From the NCBI GenBank assembly GCA_016932435.1, contig JAFGCW010000089.1:1-64000 (forward strand): a DNA stretch of 64,000 nucleotides. The letters are read 5' to 3'. This document shows positions 55,208-64,000 of the stretch, in pieces. Origin of the DNA: Dehalococcoidales bacterium (lineage in GTDB: Bacteria; Chloroflexota; Dehalococcoidia; Dehalococcoidales; UBA2162). The position numbers were made by a program, and so were the translations under genes. The notes beneath the pieces are model-generated. The model saw nothing but the letters and a program-made list of their open reading frames with translations, did no database searches and had not been told where the DNA came from. Numbering within the stretch: position 1 is the first letter of the stretch; every line of letters starts with the position of its first letter.

Positions 55208-56101
55208 ATGAACCTGGACCATTTGAAAACCTATATTGAAGTTGTGAAAACCGGTAGTTTTTCAGAAGTAGCGAAGAAGCTTGGAATAAGCCAGCCGGCG
55301 GTATCGTTTCAGATACAGAAACTGGAACAGGACCTGGGAGTACGGCTTATCGACCGAAAACAGAAGAAACTGACTCTCACCGAACCCGGAAAGCGACTGC
55401 TTTCTTTTGCTCAAAAAGTACAGGATGAGTACAGCGGTATGCTGGAAGACATGAATCAGCTGCGTGAAGACGTAACAGGCAATCTGTTTATATCAGCAAG
55501 TACAATTCCCGGTGATTTTATACTCCCGCCTTTATTGAGTGAATTTAAGACACTGCACCCTTCCGTACAGATTCGGGTCGCTGTGAGTGATTCCGGACAG
55601 GTGATAGAAGACATAGAGAACGGTACGTATGATGTAGGGTTTTGCGGCATTATGCCTGAAAACAAGGAAATGGAAGCGGCTAAAATAGCTGAAGATGAGA
55701 TAGTGCTTATTGTCGCCTCAGGACATCCTTTTACCAATCGAGAAAGTGTTTCTTTTATGGAAATAGCCGAAGAACCTTTTATCGCCAGGGAGGAGACCTC
55801 CGGTACTCAGAAAAACGTTTCATCATTGTTAAAAAAAGCAGGATGCGATTTCAATTTGTTGAAACCGTCGCTCATTCTTGGTACTACCGAAGCTGTTGTT
55901 TCGGCTGTAGAATCCCGATCAGGTATAGCTTTTGTCTCGAATTATGCCATAAAAAAGAGTCTTTCTCTTGGTATGGTTGAGGTGATTAATGTCGAAGGAT
56001 TAACTCTGAAACGGGATTTCTACTGTATCTACCATAAAGAAAGAATAGTATCGCGGTTACTCGACGAGTTTATTTCATTTATTAAAGCCGTGAAAAGTTA
56101 G
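55208..56101 (+). CDS. LysR-type regulator, selenium-metabolism-associated type
   Basis: A 297-residue LysR protein. The winged helix-turn-helix (SEVAKKLGISQPAVSFQIQK) is followed by the effector-binding domain (ISASTIPGDFILPPLL). A LysR subgroup is routinely found beside selenium genes, and the divergent yedF neighbour fits. It likely controls yedF through the shared gap. The inducer is unknown. Confidence 0.85.
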   Translation: MNLDHLKTYIEVVKTGSFSEVAKKLGISQPAVSFQIQKLEQDLGVRLIDRKQKKLTLTEPGKRLLSFAQKVQDEYSGMLEDMNQLREDVTGNLFISASTIPGDFILPPLLSEFKTLHPSVQIRVAVSDSGQVIEDIENGTYDVGFCGIMPENKEMEAAKIAEDEIVLIVASGHPFTNRESVSFMEIAEEPFIAREETSGTQKNVSSLLKKAGCDFNLLKPSLILGTTEAVVSAVESRSGIAFVSNYAIKKSLSLGMVEVINVEGLTLKRDFYCIYHKERIVSRLLDEFISFIKAVKS

Positions 56102-58857
56102 GTTCGTGATCCGCCCGTCTTGACCGGACTGTACTTACCGATTCTGTAGAGATCGGGGAAGACCGCTTTACGTATTTCTTCAAGGATAAACAGGCCACCC
56201 GCGGCGGCTATTACGATTCCCCAGTCACGCAGTGTAAGAGGATATGTCTTGAAGGCTGTCTGCAGGAAAGGGACGTAGACCACTGCTATCTGAAGCAGGA
56301 CAGCCAGGCTGATAGAAAATACAAGCGCCTTATTCCGGAAAATTCCCAGTTTTAATATGGTGTGTTCGTCCGAACGGGCGCTGAATGCCATGAGCCATTC
56401 GAACGCTACTATCGCACAGAAGGCCAGTGTCCGTGCTTCGTCGATGCTCATTCTCGGTTCAGCCCACCGGAATATCAGGAAAGTCCCCAGTCCTATGAGT
56501 AGTGCCATTACCGCTATCCGTATGAACAGGCCGGGGTATATGAGTCCTATACTTGGGTGTCTTGGCGGTTGAGACAGTTCATCACCGATTTTTGGTTCCA
56601 TACCGAGAGGGATATCACCCGCGGTGTCTGTGACAAGGTTAACCCACAGGATCTGTACCGCCAGTAAAGGAGATTGCCCAACGAATATGAGGGCTAGTAT
56701 CAGGGCGACGAGTTCACTAAGATTGGTGTTCAGTGTATAAAAGAGAACGTTTCTCAGTCGGTTGAATATCGCGCGGCCTTCGTCGACTGCTGATACAACG
56801 GAAGCGAAGTTATCATCGGCAAGCACCATATCGGATGCTTCCTTGGCGACATCGGTTCCGGTTATTCCCATCGATACTCCGATATCGGCTGCCTTCAATG
56901 CCGGTGCGTCGTTTACGCCGTCACCGGTCATCGCCACTATCTCCCCGTTTGCCTTGAGAGCGTTGACGATTCTCAGCTTATGCAGAGGTTCAATCCTCGC
57001 GAAAACCGATATATCTTTGATTTGTGTGGCCAGCTCCTCATCACTCATTTTCTGGATTTCTGAACCCGTTACTGCTTTTCCGGGAGGGAGGTTTATTTGA
57101 CGGGCTACCGATTCCGCGGTAATCTTGTTGTCGCCTGTGATCATTTTAACTTCGATTCCCGCCTTTTTGCATAGCTCGATAGCTTTTTTAGCTTCTTCTC
57201 GCGGAGGGTCTGCCATACCCATCAAGCCTATAAATATCAGGTCACTCTGGATATCATCATCGCTTAATTTATCATCCTTACTGGGAAAATCCCGGTATGC
57301 GACGGCGATTACCCGGAGCGCATCTTCTCCCATAGCCAGAGCAGCTTCGGATATTTGTGATCTGTCAGTCTCTGTTAATGGTGAAACCTCATTGTTTTTC
57401 AGGACACCGGAACAGTAGTCTATTATTTTCTCGACCGAACCCTTAATATAAGCTGTTTTTTTATCCTCCCGTGAATGGAGAGTAGCCATATAATGGAGAG
57501 TGACCATGTATTGTTTTTCACTGGCAAAGGGGAGTTCATCTTCCCGGGGGTAGTTTGTCTCAAGGTCCTCCTTATCGAGCCCTGCTTTAGCTGCTGCGAC
57601 TACAAGGGCTCCTTCGGTGGGGTCTCCAAATATACCCGGTGTTCCTTCGTTTTTTGTCAATGAAGCGTCATTACAGAGTACTCCAGCTCGCAAAAGGTGG
57701 AGGAGTTGTTCATTATCGGCAGGATTTATCTTACTGTTTTCCTCTAAAAAATCTCCCTCCGGTATATATCCCTCGCCTGTGATCTCGACAAGTTTCCCGC
57801 CAGTGAAAACTTTACGTACTGTCATCTGGTTTAACGTCAGTGTTCCGGTCTTATCTGAGCAGATTACTGTTGCTGAACCCAGTGTTTCCACGGCTACAAG
57901 TCTTCTAACGATAGAATTATGACGCGCCATGGATCGCATTCCGATGGCCAGTACTACGGTTACTACAGCAGGTAGACCTTCGGGAATCGATGCAACCGCG
58001 GCGGCGACTGCCAGAAGGAATAACTCAAAAAGCTCCAATCCCTGTATTAAACCGACGACTACAAGCAGAGCGCTGACTCCCAGGAATACCCAGACCAGGT
58101 ACTGGCTGAGCTTCTTGATGTTCTTCTGAAGTGGTGTTTCTTCCTGCTCTACTTCAGATAAACCGGTGGCGATTTTCCCGATCTCGGTATCCATACCGGT
58201 CATTACCGCCAGCCCTGTTGCTCTGCCGTTTGTGACGATAGTACTCATAAACAGCATATCGACTCTTTCGGCAATGATGGCATCGTCTGGAACCGCCGAT
58301 ATCTGTTTTTCTACCGGTATTGATTCGCCGGTAAGGGCAGACTCATCAACTCTCAGGTTCGCACTTTCAATCAGCCTGATATCTGCCGGTACTTTGTCTC
58401 CGGCTTCAAACAAGACGATATCTCCGGGAACTATCTCACGTGCCGGTATTGTCTGGATGTTTCCGTCACGTTTCACTTTTGCTCTTGGGGCTGCCATTTC
58501 CAGTAAAGCCTCCATTGCCCTTTCAGCCTGGCTTTCCTGGAAGGTTCCTATTACCGCATTGAGTATAATAACTCCAAAAACGACAATGGCATCGATATAG
58601 TGTTTTTCATCGGTAAAGAACTGTGATACAAGCGAAACGACTCCGGCGGCAAGCAGAACATAGATTAACGGGCTGAGAAACTGGCGGAAAAATACCTTGA
58701 CCAGGGGAATTTTCTTCCGGTCCTGTAACTCGTTAAATCCATACTTCTCCAGGCGTTTTTGGACTTCGGTGTTACTGAGACCGTCAATTCCGGAGTCGAT
58801 TTCAGACAGGGCTTCTTCCGGCGTTATATTATGCCAGCGAATTACAGGTTGTTTCAT
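56098..58857 (-). CDS. P-type cation-transporting ATPase (Ca2+ type)
   Basis: A 919-residue P2-type ATPase. The actuator site is DESALTGESIPVEK. The phosphorylated Asp335 is in CSDKTGTLTLNQM. The membrane site ASIPEGLPAVVT carries the calcium-type PEGL motif, and the hinge MTGDGVNDAPALKAADIG is present. About ten membrane helices and an N-terminal cation-ATPase domain are visible. It probably exports calcium. It is convergent with the LysR gene, overlapping by 4 bases. Confidence 0.93.
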   Translation of the reverse strand: MKQPVIRWHNITPEEALSEIDSGIDGLSNTEVQKRLEKYGFNELQDRKKIPLVKVFFRQFLSPLIYVLLAAGVVSLVSQFFTDEKHYIDAIVVFGVIILNAVIGTFQESQAERAMEALLEMAAPRAKVKRDGNIQTIPAREIVPGDIVLFEAGDKVPADIRLIESANLRVDESALTGESIPVEKQISAVPDDAIIAERVDMLFMSTIVTNGRATGLAVMTGMDTEIGKIATGLSEVEQEETPLQKNIKKLSQYLVWVFLGVSALLVVVGLIQGLELFELFLLAVAAAVASIPEGLPAVVTVVLAIGMRSMARHNSIVRRLVAVETLGSATVICSDKTGTLTLNQMTVRKVFTGGKLVEITGEGYIPEGDFLEENSKINPADNEQLLHLLRAGVLCNDASLTKNEGTPGIFGDPTEGALVVAAAKAGLDKEDLETNYPREDELPFASEKQYMVTLHYMATLHSREDKKTAYIKGSVEKIIDYCSGVLKNNEVSPLTETDRSQISEAALAMGEDALRVIAVAYRDFPSKDDKLSDDDIQSDLIFIGLMGMADPPREEAKKAIELCKKAGIEVKMITGDNKITAESVARQINLPPGKAVTGSEIQKMSDEELATQIKDISVFARIEPLHKLRIVNALKANGEIVAMTGDGVNDAPALKAADIGVSMGITGTDVAKEASDMVLADDNFASVVSAVDEGRAIFNRLRNVLFYTLNTNLSELVALILALIFVGQSPLLAVQILWVNLVTDTAGDIPLGMEPKIGDELSQPPRHPSIGLIYPGLFIRIAVMALLIGLGTFLIFRWAEPRMSIDEARTLAFCAIVAFEWLMAFSARSDEHTILKLGIFRNKALVFSISLAVLLQIAVVYVPFLQTAFKTYPLTLRDWGIVIAAAGGLFILEEIRKAVFPDLYRIGKYSPVKTGGSRT

Positions 58858-59146
58858 ATGAAATACTTTATCTTATTTATGTATTAGCTTCAATAGAGGA
58901 TCGGTGTTTTGTTGTAAACGTAACCGGGAGAAAATTAAATTATCCTTGTGACTGTTGAGTATTTAATACCATGAAGTAAGGGTAAAAAGTGCCTTCATTG
59001 TGCTTATAAAATTGTCTAATTATTCACGTGTGCAATATAGATACGGATATGGCATAATATCAGTAATGAATTAAAATAAAGTATAATTTGATAATAATCC
59101 TCTTTGGTTTTGATATTTACGGAAAAAATACTGCAGAGTTGAACGG

Positions 59147-59881
59147 GTGAAAAATCGATATAAAATACTGGGAATAGGGTTATGCAGTACCGGGGTAATT
59201 GTTGCACTGGTTTCGTATTTAGTTACCGGTTCAATTCCATTAATAGCGTTCGGAATATCCGCGATATTGATAGGTATAACCTGCTTTGTATTAGCTTATA
59301 ATCACCCGTCTCTGTCACCGGAAGTTTACCAGCTTATGCTAAAGACCGGTATAGAAAACACGGCAATTTTACTTGAGGGACTTGGATTATCGAACAAAGC
59401 TGTTTATTTGCCTTCAACCAAGCAGGACGGAGACCAGCATGTCCTTATACCTCTTGTGGGTGGTGGAGATATAAACTTGATGAAAGAAAAAATCCTGAAC
59501 AGATTTTTAGTACAGTATGGACAAAATCCCAAAGACCGGGCGTTTGCTGTAACCACACCTGGAAGTATTAACATCGATCGGTTTGAAACGATACCCGGTC
59601 CAACTGCTGATGAAATAGAACTCGCGATCAACTTTATTCTTTCGGAAGTGCTGGATATTGCTGATTCTGCATCGGTGATTCTGCTTGATGAAAGAGTGTA
59701 CGTAGCAGTAAGTAATCCGAAACTGGTATTCGAAGATACCTTGTATTATCAGTGTATTGGAAGCCCGATTGCGTCGATAATTGCGGTTATCTCCAGTGAA
59801 GCTCTCGGTAGACCAATCAGGATATTTGAAGAGAATCGTGAAAAGGAGTTAAGCACGATTACTCTCGAGGTGCTGCCTTGA
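59147..59881 (+). CDS. Membrane-anchored protein, unknown
   Basis: A 244-residue protein. Two N-terminal membrane helices (about 9-28, 31-49) are followed by a soluble domain (DQHVLIPLVGGGDINLMKEK, SVILLDERVYVAVSNPK). GTG 59147 is used. It overlaps the next start (TTGA). It resembles uncharacterised membrane proteins found beside DUF1616 genes. Function is unknown. Confidence 0.6.
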   Translation: MKNRYKILGIGLCSTGVIVALVSYLVTGSIPLIAFGISAILIGITCFVLAYNHPSLSPEVYQLMLKTGIENTAILLEGLGLSNKAVYLPSTKQDGDQHVLIPLVGGGDINLMKEKILNRFLVQYGQNPKDRAFAVTTPGSINIDRFETIPGPTADEIELAINFILSEVLDIADSASVILLDERVYVAVSNPKLVFEDTLYYQCIGSPIASIIAVISSEALGRPIRIFEENREKELSTITLEVLP

Positions 59882-60135
59882 AATTATATAAGAGGTATGT
59901 GTTTTTCCTTGTATTGATTTCATGCCTGGTAAATACTTCCTTAGCTTTCTTCGGGCAGGAGGATCTCAATACATATCTTATTATCAATATAATCAGCTTT
60001 CTGGTGTTAACCTTGATTTTTACGCCTTCCAATCCTAAAGCGAAAAAAAAGTTTAACACTCTGAATATGATTTACTTTACCGGTTTTCTTGCCATAGTAA
60101 TTATCGAATTTTTGGATGTCATCAATGCTTATTAG
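59878..60135 (+). CDS. Small two-helix membrane protein
   Basis: An 85-residue protein with hydrophobic segments at about 7-25, 33-48 and 64-80. TTG 59878 overlaps the preceding stop (TTGA). No family was recognised. It is in an apparent three-gene membrane cluster. Confidence 0.55.
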   Translation: MKLYKRYVFFLVLISCLVNTSLAFFGQEDLNTYLIINIISFLVLTLIFTPSNPKAKKKFNTLNMIYFTGFLAIVIIEFLDVINAY

Positions 60136-60227
60136 GAGCAGGAGGATTATCGACCTATAGATAATACTTGTGTTCAATAATATGTTTTTGTGAGTCGGTA
60201 CACGGATCGAAAAAAGGTTTGGAATCG

Positions 60228-60584
60228 ATGGATGTTATAGGTCCGATTAAAGAATTATTCAACTGGGCAGTTCCGGTTCTGGATAACGTTCCCATTATTA
60301 GAGCTGTTATTGGCATAATTCTGGTTTTCTTCGCTCCTGGTTTCGCCTGGACTCTTGTTTTATTCAAAGGGATAAATCGTATTGAAAGACTGGTTCTGTC
60401 ATTTGCATTATCTTTGGCTCTTGTTACGCTAAGTATTCTTGGGTTGAACACAGTGGTAAATATGCGGATAACAGGACTTAATGCGTTCTTGAGTATACTC
60501 CTGCTTACTATTATTCCTCTGGTTATATATTTCACGCGAAGATACATACACAAACGGAAAACGGGGCAAATAGAAGAAAAGTAA
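60228..60584 (+). CDS. DUF1616-type membrane protein
   Basis: A 118-residue protein with about three hydrophobic helices. The conserved segment IILVFFAPGFAWTLVLFK with NRIERLVLSFALSLAL matches DUF1616 N-terminal regions. ATG 60228 is preferred; the earlier in-frame start at 60168 has no support. Function is unknown; DUF1616 proteins often accompany surface polysaccharide genes. Confidence 0.65.
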   Translation: MDVIGPIKELFNWAVPVLDNVPIIRAVIGIILVFFAPGFAWTLVLFKGINRIERLVLSFALSLALVTLSILGLNTVVNMRITGLNAFLSILLLTIIPLVIYFTRRYIHKRKTGQIEEK

Positions 60585-60754
60585 CAGTCTCCTGCTATCG
60601 AAAATATCCTGAAAAACAATATCACGAAATACAAACTCTGTACAGTTCCCTTTACGATGTCTTGATTTTCAATTTTATAGTGAAATATACTATAGAAAAA
60701 GTAATACTTTTTTTTGAGAATGATTTGATTCCTGCAAATCAAAAAAATAGTAAT

Positions 60755-61186
60755 ATGAGTTATTTAGAACTGAAAAAAGCATCAGGACAAACCAGGATTT
60801 TTTATTATCTTGTTCTGGCGCTGATTTGCATTTTTTCTTCCGTGATTTTACCTTCCTGTGGGGAGTCTGGTACTCGGATTCTGTACAGTGGCTCCAAAGT
60901 CGGTGATCAAATATGTGCTTCTTACGAGTTATTTACCGGTGTTGATATAAAAACCTTTGTGGCTGATGAGGGTGATAAGGTTGCTTTCTCTTATGTTTCC
61001 AGTGTTGAAAAGGGTAAGCTGAAGATGGAGATTTATAATCCGGATGATATCTTGATTACCTCATTCAGTTCAAATAAAACCGGAACACAAGAACTGGATA
61101 TCGAGAAAAATGGAAAACATACTATTAAGATAACCGGTAACCAGACAAAAGGTCGATATCAGATAAGCTGGGACAAACTCAACTGA
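60755..61186 (+). CDS. Predicted lipoprotein with a beta-rich domain
   Basis: A 143-residue protein. The signal IFYYLVLALICIFSSVILPS ends before Cys in a lipobox-like LPSCG. The soluble part is beta-rich (KLKMEIYNPDDILITSF, GKHTIKITGNQTKGRYQISW), like an extracellular ligand-binding or emp24-type fold. ATG 60755 is chosen over an upstream TTG. Function is unknown. Confidence 0.65.
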   Translation: MSYLELKKASGQTRIFYYLVLALICIFSSVILPSCGESGTRILYSGSKVGDQICASYELFTGVDIKTFVADEGDKVAFSYVSSVEKGKLKMEIYNPDDILITSFSSNKTGTQELDIEKNGKHTIKITGNQTKGRYQISWDKLN

Positions 61187-61268
61187 TACCTGTTTATGCC
61201 GATAAAATAATACTGGCTTTCTTACATTAGTATTATTTGAGTTTTGTCGTAGGTGATGTTGTCCTGAT

Positions 61269-61298
61269 TTGACAGGAAAACAATAGTGTTTATACAAT
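61269..61298 (+). promoter_or_regulatory. Promoter of the GYD-domain gene
   Basis: TTGACA at 61269-61274 and TACAAT at 61293-61298 are 18 nt apart. AAGGAGA precedes ATG 61332. Confidence 0.6.
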
Positions 61299-61331
61299 CT
61301 TCACAAGTAAGTCGGCGAAGGAGATGCGAGA

Positions 61332-61616
61332 ATGGCAGTTTACATAATGTTATCCAATCTTACTGATGAAGGCAGAAAAACTATAAAGAATCAGCCTGAC
61401 AGGATCCTTGAAGTCAACAAAGAAGTCGAAGAGATGGGGGGTAGAATCCTGTCCCAGTATTCGGTTCTTGGTCCATATGATTTTATAACAATAATTGAAG
61501 CCGTCGGTAATACTACTATTAGCAAAATAGCCTTTGAACTTAGTTCAAGGGGTACACTGCAGACCATGACATTTGCTGCCATCTCTGTCGAAGATTTAAT
61601 AGATTCGTGGAAATAA
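61332..61616 (+). CDS. GYD-domain protein
   Basis: A 94-residue protein with the GYD pattern (MLSNLTDEGRKTIKNQPDRI, YSVLGPYDFITIIEA). GYD proteins are small ferredoxin-like-fold proteins of unknown role. Its own promoter is seen. It is convergent with the MFS exporter. Confidence 0.85.
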   Translation: MAVYIMLSNLTDEGRKTIKNQPDRILEVNKEVEEMGGRILSQYSVLGPYDFITIIEAVGNTTISKIAFELSSRGTLQTMTFAAISVEDLIDSWK

Positions 61617-61667
61617 TGGATTAAGTCTTTCAGATGATTGGTTAGTTCCGGCCGGTATCGGTTTATA

Positions 61668-62918
61668 TTAATCCAGTTTCCTGAATTCCGGAAGGAAAAT
61701 AACGGCAAACAGTGAAATACCAATCAATACCATGGCAAGCCCACCGATCGCCCAGGGAGCGCTGATTGTCTCAGCCAGAACCCCTGCGAAAAAAGTGCCC
61801 AGTCCACTCAAACCGAAATTCAGCATCATTATACTCATCACTCTCCCCAGGTATTCAGGTTCTGTATGAGTTTGAATAAGAGCGTTACCCGTGGTATTAC
61901 CGCCTATTCGACCAATTCCCACGACAACCATCATCGCCATTGAAAGAGGCCAGGAGGTCGAAAACGCAAAGACCGCCAGCGCTGCTCCCATAATTATATT
62001 GGACACCAGTAAGGTAATGGCACGCCTTCTGGATGGTAGCGAAGCGATTATCAGGGATGCTGCTATCGCGCCGGCTCCCGACATACTCATTAACGTTCCC
62101 TGTCCTTCCACGCCTACCTTTAGAATATCTTTGGCAAAGACCGGCATCAGCATCTGGAAAGGCATCGCCAGTAATATAGCGGCGATGAAGAATGCCAGGA
62201 TAAGTAATATGGTCCGGTGGCTGATAATATATTTAAAGCCTTCGACGATTTCTTTATGAACATTCTTGCGGATTACCTGTGCAGGGAGAGTTTTGGGTAA
62301 GAATGTGGTAAAGATAATCGCCGCTGCGTTAAGGCCTGACATGATAAAAAAGATAGTAGCATAGCCAAAACCGGCGATAACATAGCCGGCAATGGCAGGT
62401 CCTGCCAGTTGAAAGAAACTCATTCCCATGGTATTTAAAGAGATGGCATTCATCAACCGCTCACGATCTACTATCTCCGGTATTATTGCAGCTCGTGAAG
62501 GCATTGCCAGGGCGATGATTATACCCATAATCGTGCCGCCGGCCAGTAATACCCACCATGATTCGGGATGATCCTTTGTAAGATAGCCGATACTCACTGC
62601 TAACGCATAACCAAGAAAGACTATTGTCATACCTACCTGGCTTAATTGGATCAGCGTCTTCTTGGGGAACCTGTCGGCTACCGCTCCGCCGAAGAGGGAT
62701 AATACGAGAATTGGAATTGCACCGGACAGGTTAATTGCTCCGAGCATGACAGCAGAATCGGTAATATCGTAAATCAGGTAACTTCGGGCGACTTGCTCCA
62801 TGCTGAACGTACTCCATTGCCCGACCATTCCGAAAAAATACATACGATAAGCCGGAATCTTGAACGAACTGAATGTCTTTAGATTACCTGTACGTCTGAT
62901 AATGTCGTTTATTTTCAT
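61668..62918 (-). CDS. MFS-type drug or metabolite exporter
   Basis: A 416-residue membrane protein with about 11-12 hydrophobic segments. MFS motifs include GAVADRFPKKTLIQLSQ and a C-terminal PEYLGRVMSIMMLNFG, typical of the DHA3/enterobactin-exporter group. ATG 62918 (MKINDIIRRTGNL) is more likely than the upstream 62966. The transported compound is unknown. Confidence 0.88.
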   Translation of the reverse strand: MKINDIIRRTGNLKTFSSFKIPAYRMYFFGMVGQWSTFSMEQVARSYLIYDITDSAVMLGAINLSGAIPILVLSLFGGAVADRFPKKTLIQLSQVGMTIVFLGYALAVSIGYLTKDHPESWWVLLAGGTIMGIIIALAMPSRAAIIPEIVDRERLMNAISLNTMGMSFFQLAGPAIAGYVIAGFGYATIFFIMSGLNAAAIIFTTFLPKTLPAQVIRKNVHKEIVEGFKYIISHRTILLILAFFIAAILLAMPFQMLMPVFAKDILKVGVEGQGTLMSMSGAGAIAASLIIASLPSRRRAITLLVSNIIMGAALAVFAFSTSWPLSMAMMVVVGIGRIGGNTTGNALIQTHTEPEYLGRVMSIMMLNFGLSGLGTFFAGVLAETISAPWAIGGLAMVLIGISLFAVIFLPEFRKLD

Positions 62919-62966
62919 TATTTGATGAGGTTTATTGATATACGGAACCTGATTAGTAATAACCAT

Positions 62967-63423
62967 TCAGGATGTGTGAGGATAATAATTAATAAGCGTC
63001 CGATTACAGAAATCACCGGACAACTTACTGCCACGTGTCGTATACGTCTAACCTTTTTTATTCTAGCAGTAATTTTAGTCTTTTAATACTGAGTTTGCCA
63101 AAATGATATCGTACCGGATAACAGGCTGTCTTTAGACCTGTCAACTAAACCGGAAAATATTTTCAAGTCTTGGCAATATTCCTATTAACACTGGCTAAAA
63201 GTGTCATATTCGCTGTCGGTTCGGATACTTTAAGTTAGCATTAAATTAATGCTTATCACAATATGGTAAATGAGCAGGATATACAGGTAGTTGGAAGAAG
63301 AATTTACGGGTCAAAAAATTATGCTTTCGGGTGATTGAAAATATAAAAACATCCATTTACTGTGTATTACCCAAAGAACGATAATCTATCAAATACTTGG
63401 TTGCCGCACAGAGAAAGTAAGAA
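62967..63423. other. Long intergenic region with a palindrome
   Basis: No gene is seen in these 457 nt. AGCATTAA-A-TTAATGCT at 63237-63253 is a perfect 8+1+8 palindrome about 170 nt before the next gene and may be an operator. No clear promoter pair was chosen. Confidence 0.45.
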
Positions 63424-63744
63424 ATGAAAAAAACTGTATCTTCTAAAGAGACATTGAGTCAATCACCGATTTCCGAAGCGATGGGGGCTAAAATTGATAT
63501 CACAGGGCCGGGGACCGGTATGTATCTGGTTTTAGGCGATACTGTTTCTCCGGAATCATTGATAGTAAAAAATGGAGGTGAAATTGCGTTAAAGATATCT
63601 ACCTTTATATATCTGGCTACAATGCCTTTCGAAAGTTATTTGGAGTTGAAAGGACTTCGCGAGATACGAAAAATAGGCCCGGTTACTATCGATATCGAAA
63701 AGTTTAATCGGGCTATCGAAAAAATAGCCGGTAATCAAGTGTGA
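63424..63744 (+). CDS. Unrecognised 106-residue protein
   Basis: A 106-residue soluble protein with no motif I recognise. It has a Ser/Thr-rich start (KKTVSSKETLSQSPISEAMG), a glycine-rich turn (DITGPGTGMYLVLGD) and a helical end. It is 49 nt ahead of the next gene on the same strand, suggesting an operon. Function is unknown. Confidence 0.55.
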   Translation: MKKTVSSKETLSQSPISEAMGAKIDITGPGTGMYLVLGDTVSPESLIVKNGGEIALKISTFIYLATMPFESYLELKGLREIRKIGPVTIDIEKFNRAIEKIAGNQV

Positions 63745-63793
63745 ACCATTAAAAGGTGTTTTACAAGGAAAATAAATTAAAGGAGAAAAGACA

Positions 63794-64000
63794 ATGGCAA
63801 GTGTAGGACAGGAACTTCTGGCAGTACCGTTACCCGAAATGGTGATGAAACTTGGTCTGGGCGTAGCTGAAGCGCAAAGAGCACTCGATGAAAATTCAGT
63901 CGAAACCTCACAACTGCTTGCTGAAACGACCGTTCCTCTGGTATTGGCAGTGACCCAGGTTATTGCCGCGGACGGCACGGTAACATTCACTAATGCTGAT
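63794..64000 (+). CDS. Unrecognised protein, cut by the window end
   Basis: Sixty-nine residues are visible from ATG 63794 (AAAGGAGAAA just before). They begin MASVGQELLAVPLPEMVMKL and contain a helical AEAQRALDENSVETSQLLAE segment. The frame is open to base 64000, so the rest is missing. No family was recognised. Confidence 0.6.
   Translation, partial: MASVGQELLAVPLPEMVMKLGLGVAEAQRALDENSVETSQLLAETTVPLVLAVTQVIAADGTVTFTNAD

Noticed and set aside
1..64000. CRISPR arrays, tRNA or rRNA genes
   Set aside because: No regularly spaced direct repeats or clear RNA genes were seen by eye; a dedicated scan could still find a tRNA.

Overview
The window looks like one contiguous piece of an anaerobic, selenocysteine-using bacterial chromosome. 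Gene content resembles uncultured Dehalococcoidia-type Chloroflexota from anoxic sediment or subsurface: a BamB/BamC-type tungstoenzyme locus tied to Hdr/Mvh-like electron carriers, iron-sulfur and flavin proteins, an oxygen-detoxification operon, no respiratory oxidases, and many short dispersed repeats. The taxonomic guess rests on gene content only and is moderate. No tRNA, rRNA, CRISPR array or complete insertion sequence was seen.

Layout. 1-3000: the start of a secreted choice-of-anchor/InlB-repeat protein (minus strand, cut by the window edge), a secreted subtilase and a small membrane protein. 3000-11560: a PaaX-type regulator followed by a five-gene operon resembling bamBCDEF (class II benzoyl-CoA reductase): AOR-type catalytic subunit, ferredoxin-like subunit, HdrD-like CCG protein, a 1037-residue HdrA and an MvhD-ferredoxin fusion. 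The last two each contain an in-frame UGA where the family has cysteine, so both are read here as selenoproteins. 11560-22600: an FAD oxidoreductase beside a decayed copy of the MvhD ferredoxin tail, a MazEF-type toxin-antitoxin pair, a dienelactone hydrolase with a radical-SAM maturase, an SDR, a LysE exporter, an EFR1 ferredoxin, an aminotransferase and rsgA. rsgA has a long leader holding a 24-codon reading frame, several hairpins and a terminator. 22900-25600: an AT-rich two-gene Rad50/SMC-like ATPase operon, probably acquired. 25780-30150: an eight-gene superoxide/oxygen/peroxide defence operon. 30500-35700: a CCG-LUD-fumarase-L-aspartate oxidase operon. 36850-41010: a large alpha-2-macroglobulin/C3-like thioester protein. 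41600-43800: tandem zinc alcohol dehydrogenases. 44034-45755: a UGSC-family-like protein with two in-frame UGA codons giving a predicted U-S-T-U motif. 46500-54500: recN, a nitroreductase and a small xylose/xyloside operon. 54500-56100: yedF and a LysR regulator of the type that accompanies selenium metabolism. 56100-64000: a P-type ATPase, membrane and lipoproteins, an MFS exporter and two unrecognised genes, the last cut by the window edge.

How it fits together. The theme is low-potential anaerobic redox chemistry that uses selenium: four predicted selenocysteines in three proteins, plus YedF and its LysR neighbour. The most unusual item is the U-S-T-U protein. Its two UGA codons lie nine nucleotides apart, and downstream are two overlapping, mutually exclusive hairpins, one correctly spaced for each UGA. 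Second is the BamB-like locus with a PaaX regulator, which suggests aromatic acyl-CoA reduction or a related bifurcating reaction; the rest of a benzoyl-CoA pathway is not in the window.
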